57,432 bases of DNA. It comes from Corallococcus interemptor. GTDB taxonomy: Bacteria > Myxococcota > Myxococcia > Myxococcales > Myxococcaceae. Positions 9,602 to 18,615 of the stretch are shown piece by piece. A program made the position numbers and the translations under genes. How positions within the stretch are numbered: position 1 is the first letter of the stretch; every line of letters starts with the position of its first letter. A model generated the notes under the pieces. The model searched no databases and was not told the origin of the DNA. It saw only the letters and a program-made list of their open reading frames with translations. The DNA is taken from NCBI RefSeq assembly GCF_003668875.1, contig NZ_RAWM01000050.1, forward strand, positions 1 through 57,432, written 5' to 3'.

Positions 9602-10612
9602 ATGTTCGCTCGCCGCGCTCGGGGACTGCTGGACTTCACCTTCGCGCTCTTGTGCGTGTGGTGCGCGTACCACCACACGCCCGCGGGCGCGCTGCTGCGG
9701 CGCGCGGGAGCCTGGGCCTTCCACACGCGCACCACCGCCCGGCCGCTGCTCGCGTACTACGACGGCGTGAGTGGGACCTCGGTGCCGGTTCCGGCCGCGC
9801 TGCCCGCCGCGCTGCTCACGCGGGTTCCCACGAGCGCGGAGGCGCTGGCGTGGGGGACGCACTCGGCGCTGATGGTCCTGGACGCGAAGGCCCGCGAGCC
9901 CGCGTTCGCGCTGGCGCGTGAGCTGGCCATCGCTCCGGAGGCGCTGGTGGATCCGGTGAAGGGCCCGGCGGCGACGCGGCGGCTGCTGGATTCGCTCGCG
10001 AAGGACTTCCCCTCGGAGGAGGCCCGGGTGACGGCGGTGTTCGCCGGGCGGGTGCCCGCGCGCTTCGCGCTGGAGCGGGTGGACGCCGAGGGTGGGGCGC
10101 TCAGCCTGGAGCGCCTGGCGAAGCAGCTGCCCCCGGGCTTCGAGGGCTCCTCCGTGGGCGCGGCGCAGGCGCTGGCCCTGTCCACGGCGTTGATGCTCGG
10201 GTGGCCGGTGTCGGAGAGCGCTCCGGTGACGAGCCCCTTCGGCATCCGCGTCCACCCCACGCTGCGTACGCGCCGGATGCACACCGGCGTGGACCTGGCG
10301 GTGCGCACGGGCACCACCGTGACGGCGGTGGCCGCGGGCGTGGTGCGCCGCTCGAGCGAGGACTCCGTCAACGGCCGCGTGCTGGTGCTGGACCACGGGC
10401 GGGGCGTGACGACGGCGTACTGTCACAACTCCGAGCTGCTGGTGAAGGCGGGCACGCGCGTGGAGAAGGGGCAGGCCATCGCGCTGTCGGGCAGCACCGG
10501 CCGCTCCACCGGGCCCCACCTGCACTACCAGCTGGAGCTGGCCGCTCGGCCGGTGGACCCGTTCGGCTTCCGCTCCGCCCTGCGCATGGCGGACGGCGCG
10601 ACCGAGTTGTGA
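9602..10612 (+). CDS. M23 family (LytM-type) peptidase, membrane-anchored
   Basis: M23 enzymes are zinc endopeptidases that cut peptidoglycan cross-links. The 336-residue protein has a short hydrophobic N-terminal segment (LLDFTFALLCVWCAY) as signal or anchor, a middle domain of unknown function, and a C-terminal M23 domain. The zinc motifs are SPFGIRVHP followed by HTGVD near residue 227, and HLHY near residue 306; the domain also has GRSTGPHLHY. All expected metal ligands are present, so it is probably active in the periplasm. A GAGGG ribosome binding site precedes the ATG. Confidence 0.9.
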   Translation: MFARRARGLLDFTFALLCVWCAYHHTPAGALLRRAGAWAFHTRTTARPLLAYYDGVSGTSVPVPAALPAALLTRVPTSAEALAWGTHSALMVLDAKAREPAFALARELAIAPEALVDPVKGPAATRRLLDSLAKDFPSEEARVTAVFAGRVPARFALERVDAEGGALSLERLAKQLPPGFEGSSVGAAQALALSTALMLGWPVSESAPVTSPFGIRVHPTLRTRRMHTGVDLAVRTGTTVTAVAAGVVRRSSEDSVNGRVLVLDHGRGVTTAYCHNSELLVKAGTRVEKGQAIALSGSTGRSTGPHLHYQLELAARPVDPFGFRSALRMADGATEL

Positions 10613-10667
10613 GGCCGCGTGCCACACGACCCGTGACGTCGGGGCCAGGAAGTAGAGGGGCGCCGGG

Positions 10668-11144
10668 GTGCGTGTTACGGCGGAGGGCATGGACCCCACG
10701 CTGACCGTCCCCGTGCGCCGGGTGCGCTCGCATCCGGACCCGCTGCCCCTGCCGCGCTACGAGACGGAGCTCGCCGCCGGGATGGACCTGCGGGCCGACA
10801 TCGACGGGGAGCAGGTGCTCCAGCCGCTGGAGCGGATGGCGGTCCCCACGGGGCTGGCCTTCGCGCTCCCTCCGGGCTTCGAGGGGCAGGTGCGCCCCCG
10901 TTCGGGGCTGGCGCTGCGGCACGGGGTGACGTGCCTCAACTCCCCCGGGACGGTGGACGCGGACTACCGGGGGGAGGTGCAGGTGCTGCTCGTCAACCTG
11001 TCCAACACGCCCTTCACGCTGCGTCGGGGCGACCGGGTGGCCCAGCTGGTGGTGGCGCCCGTGACGGCCACGGCCCTGCGCGAGGTGGAGGTGCTGGAGG
11101 TGACTTCCCGGGGTGACGGAGGTTTCGGGTCCACGGGGCGTTAG
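10668..11144 (+). CDS. dut: dUTP diphosphatase (dUTPase)
   Basis: Dut hydrolyses dUTP to dUMP, keeping uracil out of DNA and supplying dTMP synthesis. All five trimeric-dUTPase motifs are visible: [19 protein letters not shown], the long [27 protein letters not shown] and the C-terminal [11 protein letters not shown], the arm that closes over the substrate. The GTG at 10668 is used because AGAGGGG lies 7 bases upstream. An ATG at 10689 has its GGAGGG only one base away, which is too close. The product is 158 residues, or 151 from the ATG. Confidence 0.95.
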   Translation: MRVTAEGMDPTLTVPVRRVRSHPDPLPLPRYETELAAGMDLRADIDGEQVLQPLERMAVPTGLAFALPPGFEGQVRPRSGLALRHGVTCLNSPGTVDADYRGEVQVLLVNLSNTPFTLRRGDRVAQLVVAPVTATALREVEVLEVTSRGDGGFGSTGR

Positions 11145-11267
11145 GGCCCATCAGGGCCCGGCGCGCAACGTCGTTCCTCAATGGCTCCGGAGCGGGCAGA
11201 ATGGAGCCCCCCGGCCGTCCGCCGGGGAGGCCGCCCCCCCGCGGCCCTGTTCCGGAGTTTCACAGCT

Positions 11268-14108
11268 TTGCTCTGCTACCGCTGCGGCAGCCATGTCCCC
11301 GATACGAGTGAAACCTGCGCCACGTGTGGCCAGAAGTTCGACGCGGCCGCGCGTCAGGCGGTGGGGGCGGCGCGCCGGAAGGGAGCCGAGGGCGCGCCGT
11401 ACAAGCCGGGCGACGTCGTCGCGGACCGCTACGCCATCCAGGAAGTCGTCGGCGCCGGGCCGCTGGGCTTCGTCTTCCGCGCGCAGGACCAGGCCATCGA
11501 CGTGGAGGTGGCGCTGAAGGTCATCCAGCCCCGGCTGGTGCAGCAGCCCGAGGAGCGCACGCAGTTCGCGCTGTCCATGCGGGTGGGCAAGAAGCTCAAC
11601 CACCCCAACCTGGTGCGCGTGTACGAGGAGGGCGTGGACGGGGACCGGCCCTTCTTCACGATGCAGCTGCTGGAAGGGCTCACGCTGCGCCGGATGATGG
11701 AGCAGCGCGCGGCGAAGGGGCAGCTGTTCTCGCTGAAGGAAGTGGAGCCGCTGCTGGCGCAGATGGCGGCGGCGCTGGACGGGGCGCACCGCTTCGGGCC
11801 GCACTCGGACGTGAAGCCGGAGAACGTCTTCGTCCTGCCGGACATGCTGAAGGTGTCGGACTACGGGCTGGGGCTCGCGGTGCCGCACCTGCCCTTCGTG
11901 CAGGCGCAGAAGGGCCACCGGGCGGCGGCGTACATCGCTCCCGAGTACGTGAATGGCGCGGAGCTGGACACGCGCATGGACGTGTACTCGCTGGGCGTGT
12001 TGATGGGCGAGATGGTGACGGGCCTGCTGCCGGAGGACGGCGGAGTGCCCGAGGTGTCGGTGCGGCATCCGGACCTGCCGCCCGCGTTCGAATCGCTCTA
12101 CCGCCGCGCGCTCAACCAGAACCCGCTGGCCCGTCCGAAGTCCTGCGGTGAGCTGCACGCGGAGTTCGCGGCGCTGGTGCAGCGCCACCCGGCCGCTGCG
12201 TCGAGGCAGCGCGCGATGCCCGCATCGGGAGCGTTGCCTCCGTCCGCAGTGGCCGCGCGCGCGGCGAACAAGCCGCTGCCGCCGGTGCCCACGGGCATGC
12301 TGCCGGTGGCGAGCGCGCCCACGCCGGCCGCGCCCGTTCCCGTGGTGGAGGACGATCCGCCTCCGGATGCGACGCAGCCGCTGGACGCGGCGACGCTGGC
12401 GGCCATCCTGGGGTCGAACGCGCAGGCGCTGGACTACATCACGGGGCCGGAAGCGCGCTCCGTGTCCGACGCGGCGACGCAGCAGGAGATGCGCGCGGTG
12501 GCCCCTGCGGGCCGCAAGGGCGCGGAGCCGGCGTCGCAGGACCCGCGTGCCCTGGGACAGGGCTCCGAGGCGGCGACGCAGCAGGAGCCCCGTGTGGCCC
12601 AGGCCAAGGCCGCCGAGCCGGTGATGCGCATCTTCGCCAAGGCGGAGGAGCCGTCGTTCACGGCGGAGCCGCGGTCCTCGGCCCGTGGCGGAGGTGACGC
12701 CTCCAGCGATGGGCGCGCGAGCAGCCGTGGCGAGCTGTCGTCGGGCGGCGATGTCCGGTCCAACGGCCGGGGTGAAGCCGCCGTGGGCGAAGGGCGCTCC
12801 AGCCGTGGCGAGAGCAGCCGGGGTGAATCCTCCGGACGCGGTGAATCTTCGTCCACTGATGCGCGCGCCAGTGGGCGGGGCGAGTCCTCCAGCGACGGGC
12901 GCTCGAACGGGCGCGGTGAAGCCGCACTGAGCGAAGGGCGCTCCGGTCGCGGCGAGGCGTCCTCCGACGGTCGCTCCAGCAATCGCAACGCGGATGCATC
13001 CGCAACGGAGTCACGGTCCAGCCGGAGTTCCGACGACGACGAGCCCTCGGAGTCCCGTTCCTCCAGCCGTGGTGGCCGCTCCTCGCGAGCCTCCGGGGTG
13101 GCGGCGTCGGTGAACTCTCGCGGCTCGGAGCCGTCCGGTGCTCGCGCGCCTCGGGCTTCAGCGCCCCAGGGCGCGGTCCGCGGCTCCGGCGTCCAAGGTG
13201 AGAACTCCTCGGGCGGCCGCTCGCGCAAGGGCGAACCTCCTCCGGATGTGTCGGGTGTCCGCTCCTCGGCGCGCAGGCTGCCGCCGTCGGCCTCGGGCCT
13301 GCACACGCTCCCCACGACGCGCGCCACGCAGGCGAAGCCGGCCCGCTCCGGCCTCAGCTCGATGGCGTGGATGATCATCCTCGCGGTGGCGGGCGTCGTG
13401 CTGGGCGCGGGCGGTGGCTACCTCTACCTGCGCCTGCGTCAGGCCCAGGCCGCGAAGAACAGCCCCTCGCCCGCCACGACCGGTTCGGCCGCCGCGACGG
13501 GCGGCATCATGGCCTCGGACTCGTGTCCGGCCGGCATGAAGCTGGTGAGCGGGGGCAGCTTCAAGAAGGGCTCCTCTCCGGAGGACCTGCAGGCGTCCGG
13601 CTCCACCGACGAGATGCGCATGGACAGCGTCATGGTGGACTCGTTCTGCGTCGACGAACACGAGTTCCCCAACCAGCCGGGCCGCAAGCCTCGCGTCTCC
13701 GTGACGTGGCTCGACGCGAAGTCCTCGTGCGAAGCCATCGGCAAGCGGCTGTGCTCCGAGGACGAGTGGGAGAAGGCCTGCAAGGGCCCCGGCAACGCGC
13801 GCTTCTCCGCCGGCGACGAGCAGGCCCAGACGGCCTGCAACACCGGGACGACGGAAGGCGCCGCGCGCGCCCTGGCCCCCTCCGGTTCCTTCGCGTCGTG
13901 CCGCTCCGCCTATGGCGTCATGGACCTGTCCGGCAACGTCGCCGAGTGGACCGCCTCCAACTTCCCCGGCAGCGAGGAGCGGCTCATCAAGGGCGGCGCC
14001 TTCGACACGCCCGGCGACACCGCCCGGTGCTCCGCGCGCCGCCGGGGTGCCGCGTCGCTGAAGGTCGCGGACGTGGGCTTCCGCTGCTGCCAGAACGTGC
14101 TGCGATGA
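11268..14108 (+). CDS. Ser/Thr protein kinase-like protein fused to FGE/SUMF1-type domain
   Basis: A 946-residue multidomain protein. An N-terminal zinc ribbon (CYRCGSH...CATCG, first ~20 residues) leads into a Hanks-type kinase domain at about 48-305. The glycine loop is GAGPLGFVF and the ATP lysine is in ALKVI. The catalytic loop reads HSDVKPENV instead of HRDxKPxN, and the metal motif is DYG instead of DFG; APEY and DVYSLG are kept. A Ser/Arg/Gly repeat region (about 465-645) and one membrane helix (about 700-722) follow. The C-terminus (about 747-946) is a formylglycine-generating-enzyme-like domain (GMKLVSGGSF, DEWEKACKG, MDLSGNVAEW). TTG 11268 has GGAG upstream; ATG 11181 has no binding site and adds 29 odd residues. 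Kinase activity is uncertain because of the HSD change. Confidence 0.88.
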   Translation: MLCYRCGSHVPDTSETCATCGQKFDAAARQAVGAARRKGAEGAPYKPGDVVADRYAIQEVVGAGPLGFVFRAQDQAIDVEVALKVIQPRLVQQPEERTQFALSMRVGKKLNHPNLVRVYEEGVDGDRPFFTMQLLEGLTLRRMMEQRAAKGQLFSLKEVEPLLAQMAAALDGAHRFGPHSDVKPENVFVLPDMLKVSDYGLGLAVPHLPFVQAQKGHRAAAYIAPEYVNGAELDTRMDVYSLGVLMGEMVTGLLPEDGGVPEVSVRHPDLPPAFESLYRRALNQNPLARPKSCGELHAEFAALVQRHPAAASRQRAMPASGALPPSAVAARAANKPLPPVPTGMLPVASAPTPAAPVPVVEDDPPPDATQPLDAATLAAILGSNAQALDYITGPEARSVSDAATQQEMRAVAPAGRKGAEPASQDPRALGQGSEAATQQEPRVAQAKAAEPVMRIFAKAEEPSFTAEPRSSARGGGDASSDGRASSRGELSSGGDVRSNGRGEAAVGEGRSSRGESSRGESSGRGESSSTDARASGRGESSSDGRSNGRGEAALSEGRSGRGEASSDGRSSNRNADASATESRSSRSSDDDEPSESRSSSRGGRSSRASGVAASVNSRGSEPSGARAPRASAPQGAVRGSGVQGENSSGGRSRKGEPPPDVSGVRSSARRLPPSASGLHTLPTTRATQAKPARSGLSSMAWMIILAVAGVVLGAGGGYLYLRLRQAQAAKNSPSPATTGSAAATGGIMASDSCPAGMKLVSGGSFKKGSSPEDLQASGSTDEMRMDSVMVDSFCVDEHEFPNQPGRKPRVSVTWLDAKSSCEAIGKRLCSEDEWEKACKGPGNARFSAGDEQAQTACNTGTTEGAARALAPSGSFASCRSAYGVMDLSGNVAEWTASNFPGSEERLIKGGAFDTPGDTARCSARRRGAASLKVADVGFRCCQNVLR
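12660..13125 (+). repeat. Ser/Arg/Gly/Glu low-complexity repeat inside the kinase gene
   Basis: The coding sequence repeats short units encoding variants of SSDGRSNGRGE and SSRGES about a dozen times. The periodicity is visible in both DNA and protein. It links the kinase domain to the membrane helix and is probably disordered and extracytoplasmic or cytoplasmic linker material. Confidence 0.8.
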
Positions 14109-14423
14109 CGCCCGCCCGGCCCCGCGTCGTGGCCGTGAAGTCCTCGAGCCTGGCGCCGGACGCCTCCTTCCTCGCCGGCTTCGCGTCCGAGGCCCGCGCG
14201 GACGTCACCGGGCTGACCCTGGAAGAGAGCCCCATGGAGGGCACGGCAGGGAAGGTCGGTGGCCTCTGGAGGGTTGCGGACAGGGCCGCGGGCAACGCTT
14301 GCGTCATCCAGGGTCTCGTTCAATCTCACCGTCGCGAAGAAGTCAGGTCCGTCCTGTGACGTCGCGCTGGAAGTGCTCCGGTTCGCGGCGCGCCGGGACT
14401 TTGCCGTGAAGGTCTACGAGTGA
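14105..14423 (+). pseudogene. Small gene between kinase and purB, apparently frameshifted
   Basis: An ATG at 14105 overlaps the kinase stop (ATGA) and opens a frame to 14359 encoding MTPARPRVVAVKSSSLAPDA and onward. From about 14300 a second frame continues without a stop to 14423 and encodes a protein-like ending: FNLTVAKKSGPSCDVALEVL then RFAARRDFAVKVYE. That second frame ends in a TGA overlapped by the purB GTG. Joined by a one-base shift near 14300, the two give a ~105-residue protein neatly coupled to both neighbours. I do not recognise the family. It may be a real frameshift mutation, a sequencing error, or the first frame alone may be the gene. Confidence 0.5.
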
Positions 14424-15733
14424 TTCCACGCTACAGCCGTCCCGAAATGGCCTCCCTCTGGTCCGACGTCGCCCGTTACCGCCGCTGGCGCGACGTGGAG
14501 CTCGCCGCGCTGGAGGGCATGGTCGCGCAAGGCCTCGCCCCCAAGGAGGCGCTGGCGGACTGCACCGCCCGCGCCGGTGACTTCACGGAAGCGGACGCCG
14601 CGCGCATTGAAGAGATTGAGCGCACCACCAAGCACGACGTCATCGCGTTCCTCACGTTCGTGGAGGAGCGCGTGGGCCCCAGCGCCCGCTGGCTGCACCT
14701 GGGCATGACGTCCTCGGACGTGCTGGACACGTCGCTGGGGCTCACCCTGCGCGACTCCCTGGACCTGCTCCTGAAGGGCATGGACCGCGTGATGGCCGCG
14801 GTGGAGAAGCGCGCCTTCGAGCACAAGCACACGCTGCAGATGGGCCGCAGCCACGGCATCCACGCGGAGCCCATCACCTTCGGGCACAAGCTGGCCATCT
14901 GGTACGACGAGCTGCGCCGGGGCCGCACGCGCCTGGTGCACGCGCGCGACACCATCGCCGTGGGGAAGATTTCCGGCGCGGTGGGCACGTTCGCGCACCT
15001 GCCGCCGTCGGTGGAGGAGCACGTCTGCCAGAAGCTGGGCCTCACGCCCGCGCCCGCCTCCAGCCAGGTGGTGCAGCGCGACCGGCACGCGGAGTTCTTC
15101 ACCGCCATCGCCCTGGTGGGCGCGAGCCTGGAGAAGTTCGCCGTGGAAATCCGCCACCTCCAGCGCACGGAGGTGCGCGAGGCGGAGGAGCCCTTCACGC
15201 CGGGACAGAAGGGCTCCAGCGCCATGCCGCACAAGCGCAACCCCATCCTGTCGGAGAACCTCACGGGCCTCGCGCGCCTGTTGCGCGGCTACGCGGTGAG
15301 CGCCATGGAGGACGTGGCGCTGTGGCATGAGCGGGACATCTCGCACTCGTCCGTGGAGCGCGTGATTGGTCCGGACGCCACCATCCTGCTGGACTTCATG
15401 CTCCACCGCTTCGCGGGCCTGGTGGAGAACATGCGCGTCTACCCGGAGCAGATGAAGAAGAACCTGGAGCTGCTGGGCGGCGTGGTGAACTCGCAGCGCC
15501 TCTTGCTGGAGCTCGCGCGCAAGGGCATGGACCGGCAGGCCGCGTATGTCGTCGTCCAGCGCAACGCGATGAAGATGTTCGAGGAGGGCGTGGACTTCCG
15601 GCAGGCCCTGCTCAACGACGCGGACCTGCTCAAGATGATGACGCCCGAGGAGATCGCCGACTGCTTCTCCCCGGGCTACCACACGCGCCAGATGGACGCG
15701 GTGTTCCAGCGCGTCTTCGGCCGCGCCAGCTGA
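14420..15733 (+). CDS. purB: Adenylosuccinate lyase
   Basis: PurB removes fumarate from SAICAR and from adenylosuccinate in purine synthesis. The 437-residue length is typical. The start MIPRYSRPEMASLWSD and the fumarase/aspartase-superfamily signature SSAMPHKRNP (near residue 270) are characteristic, as are TSSDVLDTSL and the GRSHGIHAEPITFG segment with its catalytic His. The GTG start at 14420 overlaps the stop of the preceding small gene. The gene is convergent with purC, which acts just before it in the pathway. Confidence 0.97.
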   Translation: MIPRYSRPEMASLWSDVARYRRWRDVELAALEGMVAQGLAPKEALADCTARAGDFTEADAARIEEIERTTKHDVIAFLTFVEERVGPSARWLHLGMTSSDVLDTSLGLTLRDSLDLLLKGMDRVMAAVEKRAFEHKHTLQMGRSHGIHAEPITFGHKLAIWYDELRRGRTRLVHARDTIAVGKISGAVGTFAHLPPSVEEHVCQKLGLTPAPASSQVVQRDRHAEFFTAIALVGASLEKFAVEIRHLQRTEVREAEEPFTPGQKGSSAMPHKRNPILSENLTGLARLLRGYAVSAMEDVALWHERDISHSSVERVIGPDATILLDFMLHRFAGLVENMRVYPEQMKKNLELLGGVVNSQRLLLELARKGMDRQAAYVVVQRNAMKMFEEGVDFRQALLNDADLLKMMTPEEIADCFSPGYHTRQMDAVFQRVFGRAS

Positions 15734-15763
15734 AGCGCGCGGCCTTCCGGCGGGCGGCAGGGC

Positions 15764-16720
15764 CTAGAGGTAGCCCTTCGCCCGCAGGTGCTCTTCGATG
15801 CGCGAGTGCACGTCGCCGGGCGTCAGCGCCAGCGACGTGCCGGTGATGCGCTCGTAGGCGGCCACGTACTTGGTGGCCAGGTCCACGCGCACGTCATCCG
15901 GGATGGCGGGCACGGCCCCATGGCCGGAGAAGTTCCGCTCGCGGATGAGCCACTGGCGGATGTTCTCCTTGTCCAACATCTTCTGGTCCTCGCCCTTGGC
16001 GAAGCGCGACTCGTACTCGTCCGCCACCCAGTAGCGGCTGGAGTCCGGGGTGTGCATCTCGTCGATGACGTACAGGTCGTCACCGACCTTGCCGAACTCG
16101 TACTTCGTATCCACCAGGATGAGGCCGCGCGTGCGCGCCCACTTCTGGCCCTCCTGGAACAGGCCCCGGGCGGCCTCCGTGATGCGGGCCCAGTCGCGCG
16201 GCGTGGCCAGCCCGCGGGACAGGATTTCCGCCTCGGAGATGGGCTCGTCGTGCTGGCCGTACTCCGCCTTGGTGGACGGCGTGAGGATGGGGGCTTCGAA
16301 CGCGCTGTCCTTGCGCAGGCCCTCCGCGAAGGGGACGCCGTAGGCGGTGTGCGTGCCCTTCTGGTAGTCGCGCCACAGGCTGCCCGTGAGGTAGCCGCGC
16401 ACCACCACCTCCACGGAGTAGGGCTGGCAGGCGCGCGCCACGGTGACGTTCGCGTCCGGCACGTCCAGCACGTGGTTGGGGACGATGTGCTTCGTGCGGT
16501 CGAACCAGAAGGCCGCCAGGCGGTTGAGCACCTCGCCCTTGAAGGGGATGGTGGTCAGCACGTGGTCGAACGCGGAGAGGCGGTCGCTCGTCACGAGGAT
16601 GAGCGTGTCGCCCTTGCGGTACGTGTCGCGAACCTTGCCCTTGTAGGGCGTGCCGAGCGACGGCAGGTCCGTCTGGCGAAGCGTGTGGGTGAGTTGCGCG
16701 TGGAGGGCGGTGGTGTTCAC
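15764..16720 (-). CDS. purC: Phosphoribosylaminoimidazole-succinocarboxamide synthase (SAICAR synthetase)
   Basis: PurC joins aspartate to CAIR using ATP to make SAICAR, the substrate of PurB. At 318 residues it is the longer type of the family. Motifs include GKVRDTYRKGDTLILVTSDR, SDRLSAFDHVLTTIPFKG, the VVVRGYLTGSLWRDYQKG segment, DTKYEFG and DEMHTPDSSRYW. It starts with GTG on the minus strand. Its 3' end lies 30 bases from the purB stop, with the two genes converging. Confidence 0.97.
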   Translation of the reverse strand: MNTTALHAQLTHTLRQTDLPSLGTPYKGKVRDTYRKGDTLILVTSDRLSAFDHVLTTIPFKGEVLNRLAAFWFDRTKHIVPNHVLDVPDANVTVARACQPYSVEVVVRGYLTGSLWRDYQKGTHTAYGVPFAEGLRKDSAFEAPILTPSTKAEYGQHDEPISEAEILSRGLATPRDWARITEAARGLFQEGQKWARTRGLILVDTKYEFGKVGDDLYVIDEMHTPDSSRYWVADEYESRFAKGEDQKMLDKENIRQWLIRERNFSGHGAVPAIPDDVRVDLATKYVAAYERITGTSLALTPGDVHSRIEEHLRAKGYL

Positions 16721-16771
16721 GTCGGAAGCGCCTCGAGGCCCGAGCGGGGCCAGCTCATGAGGCGCGCGACT

Positions 16772-17362
16772 CTACTGGAGGCCCGCCGCCATGGAAGCAG
16801 GACCGTAGGCCGTTGCCAGATAGAGGAACGCCGGGTTGATCCGCAGGATGCCGTCCACGTAGGCGACCGCGTACGGCGCGCCCGCGGCCCGGTCCACCCG
16901 CACCGCGCCCTCCGGCTGGATGCCCCACAGCGCCAGGAGCGTGCGCGCCACCAGCTCCGCGGCCTCGCGCTCCGACAGGCCCTGCAGGCTCTCCCTGCGG
17001 TCTTCCGGCCAACGGTCACCCGTGCGCGCGTCGAAGACGAACTGGAGGCCGCTGCCCGCGTCCGGCGGCTGGAGCAGGTCCGCGCGGGGCTCGAAGCCCG
17101 GCGCCGCGACGAACTCGTTGCCCTGGATGATGGGGAAGAGCGCCACGCCCTGCGCGGACTGCCCGGCCTGGAGCTCCGACTGGCGGGCAATCTCCCGGAA
17201 GAGCTCCAGGCGGACGGCCGGGGCCTCGAACTCCACCACCTCCGGCGAGCTGCTCAGCGCCTGCCGCGCCGTGAGCGAGGAGCGCACGGGCGCACCCGTG
17301 CCGTCGCACGCGGTGGTGAGCAGGGACAGCGACAGGAGCAGGCCAGGGACCCAGCGACGCAT
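16772..17362 (-). CDS. Putative lipoprotein of unknown function
   Basis: The 196-residue product begins MRRWVPGLLLSLSLLTTACDG, a signal peptide with lipobox LTTAC, so it should be lipid-anchored. The mature part has no recognised domain. It contains VALFPIIQGNEF and FVFDARTGDRWP, and a helical stretch ending LLALWGIQPEGAVRVDRA. The ATG at 17362 is preferred to longer starts because it places the signal peptide at the N-terminus. It is divergent from the methyltransferase gene at 17414, leaving only about 50 bases for both promoters. Confidence 0.78.
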   Translation of the reverse strand: MRRWVPGLLLSLSLLTTACDGTGAPVRSSLTARQALSSSPEVVEFEAPAVRLELFREIARQSELQAGQSAQGVALFPIIQGNEFVAAPGFEPRADLLQPPDAGSGLQFVFDARTGDRWPEDRRESLQGLSEREAAELVARTLLALWGIQPEGAVRVDRAAGAPYAVAYVDGILRINPAFLYLATAYGPASMAAGLQ

Positions 17363-17413
17363 CAACGGGAATATACCGATCACGCGGACGCACCACCAGC
17401 TAAACTCCGGTGC

Positions 17414-18154
17414 ATGCGTCCTGGCGCGGAGCTGACCGTCGTCCTTCATCAGACCCGTTCACCCGACAACCTGGGTGCTGTCTGCCGGGTCATGGCGAAC
17501 TTCGGTTTTGAACGGCTCGTCGTCTCGGAACCCTTCGTCGAGGACTTCAGCCTGGCGGAGAAGATGGCCGTGAAGGGCGGCCACATCCTCGCGGGCATGC
17601 GCGTGGCACCCACCCTCCAGGAGGCCCTGGAGGACTGCGTGTACGTGGTGGGCACCACGTCTCGCACCCAGGTGGAGAAGCGCACCCCGCTGACGCCGGA
17701 GGACGCGGCGCGGCGGCTGGCGGAGGAGAGCACGCGGGGGAGGGTGGCGCTGTTGTTCGGCGGCGAGCAGCGCGGGCTGTCCGACGAGGACCTTACCCAC
17801 TGCCAGGACCTGCTCGTCATCCCCACGTCGGACGTGCAGCCGTCCATGAACCTGGCGCAGTCCTCCGCGGTGCTCCTGTACCTCTGCCACCGGCAGGGGC
17901 TCACGTCAGCGCCCGCGCTGCCTCAGGAGGAGGAGGCCGGCGCTCGGCTGGGGACGCTCAACGCGCTGAGCGGGCGCATGCGCGCGGCGATGCTGGCGGC
18001 GGACTTCCTCAACCCGCAGGCGCCGGAGCACGTGCTGCATGAGCTGGAGCGGACGTTGATGCGTGCGCGGCTGACCCAGCGCGAGGCGGAGCTGTGGCTC
18101 AACGCCTTCAAGCACCTGGGCCGCGCGGTGGCGCCGGGGACCTCCCGCGGTTGA
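17414..18154 (+). CDS. TrmJ-like RNA 2'-O-methyltransferase (SpoU/SPOUT family)
   Basis: The 246-residue protein has the three SPOUT knot motifs: RSPDNLGAVCRVMANFGF near the start, LLFGGEQRGLSDEDL in the middle, and IPTSDVQPSMNLAQSSAVLLY, where the AdoMet-binding trefoil closes. The helical C-terminal domain after about residue 170 matches TrmJ-type proteins, which methylate position 32 of tRNAs; other rRNA or tRNA targets are possible. The ATG at 17414 gives MRPGAELTVVLHQTRSPDN, the usual N-terminus. Confidence 0.88.
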   Translation: MRPGAELTVVLHQTRSPDNLGAVCRVMANFGFERLVVSEPFVEDFSLAEKMAVKGGHILAGMRVAPTLQEALEDCVYVVGTTSRTQVEKRTPLTPEDAARRLAEESTRGRVALLFGGEQRGLSDEDLTHCQDLLVIPTSDVQPSMNLAQSSAVLLYLCHRQGLTSAPALPQEEEAGARLGTLNALSGRMRAAMLAADFLNPQAPEHVLHELERTLMRARLTQREAELWLNAFKHLGRAVAPGTSRG

Positions 18155-18191
18155 GGCGGGGGGCCGGCGCCACGCGGACCCGCGGGGCGAC

Positions 18192-18464
18192 TTAAGCCGC
18201 CGCGTCCTTCTTGTAGGTCTCGGCGAAGTGCTTCTCGCACAGGCCGGCCTTGGGGCCCACCTTGGCGCGGCACTCCGGCTTGGAGCACACGCGGTAGCGC
18301 GTGTGGGGCAGCTCGCCCTGGCGCCACTTCTTGAAGTGGAAGAAGCAGTAGTTCTTGGCGCGGTAGGGGCGCTTGCAGCCCTCCACCGTGCAGGTCTTCT
18401 TGCCGCCGCCCTTGGCGGTGCGCGGCCAATGGGTGAGCTTCGTCGTCTGGGTGGCCTCGGCCAT
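18192..18464 (-). CDS. Small Cys/His-rich protein with two zinc-finger-like units
   Basis: The 90-residue basic protein carries two similar units: CTVEGCKRPYRAKNYCFFHF (about 24-43) and CSKPECRAKVGPKAGLCEKH (about 59-78). Each has the pattern C-x4-C-x9/10-C-x2-H, a likely zinc-binding knuckle. The rest is Lys/Arg-rich, which would suit nucleic-acid binding. The ATG at 18464 follows a strong AGGAGA site. The gene stands alone between a methyltransferase and a protease gene. I cannot assign a named family or function. Confidence 0.8.
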   Translation of the reverse strand: MAEATQTTKLTHWPRTAKGGGKKTCTVEGCKRPYRAKNYCFFHFKKWRQGELPHTRYRVCSKPECRAKVGPKAGLCEKHFAETYKKDAAA

Positions 18465-18615
18465 GGTACGGACTCTCCTGCGAAACGATGCTTGAGAAAC
18501 CCGCGGCGTCACCTGTGGGTGGATCCGCCACGATGTGAAGGCGCACGGTGTATCGCCGGGTTTCGCGGAACGCAAGGAGGCTGGAAGCCCGCTTGGGCCC
18601 TGGAGGCCCCTTCCG

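Noticed and set aside
15788-17413. A 542-residue N-terminal extension of the TrmJ-like protein
   Set aside because: It is the antisense frame of purC and of the lipoprotein gene; the methyltransferase motif order begins right after ATG 17414.
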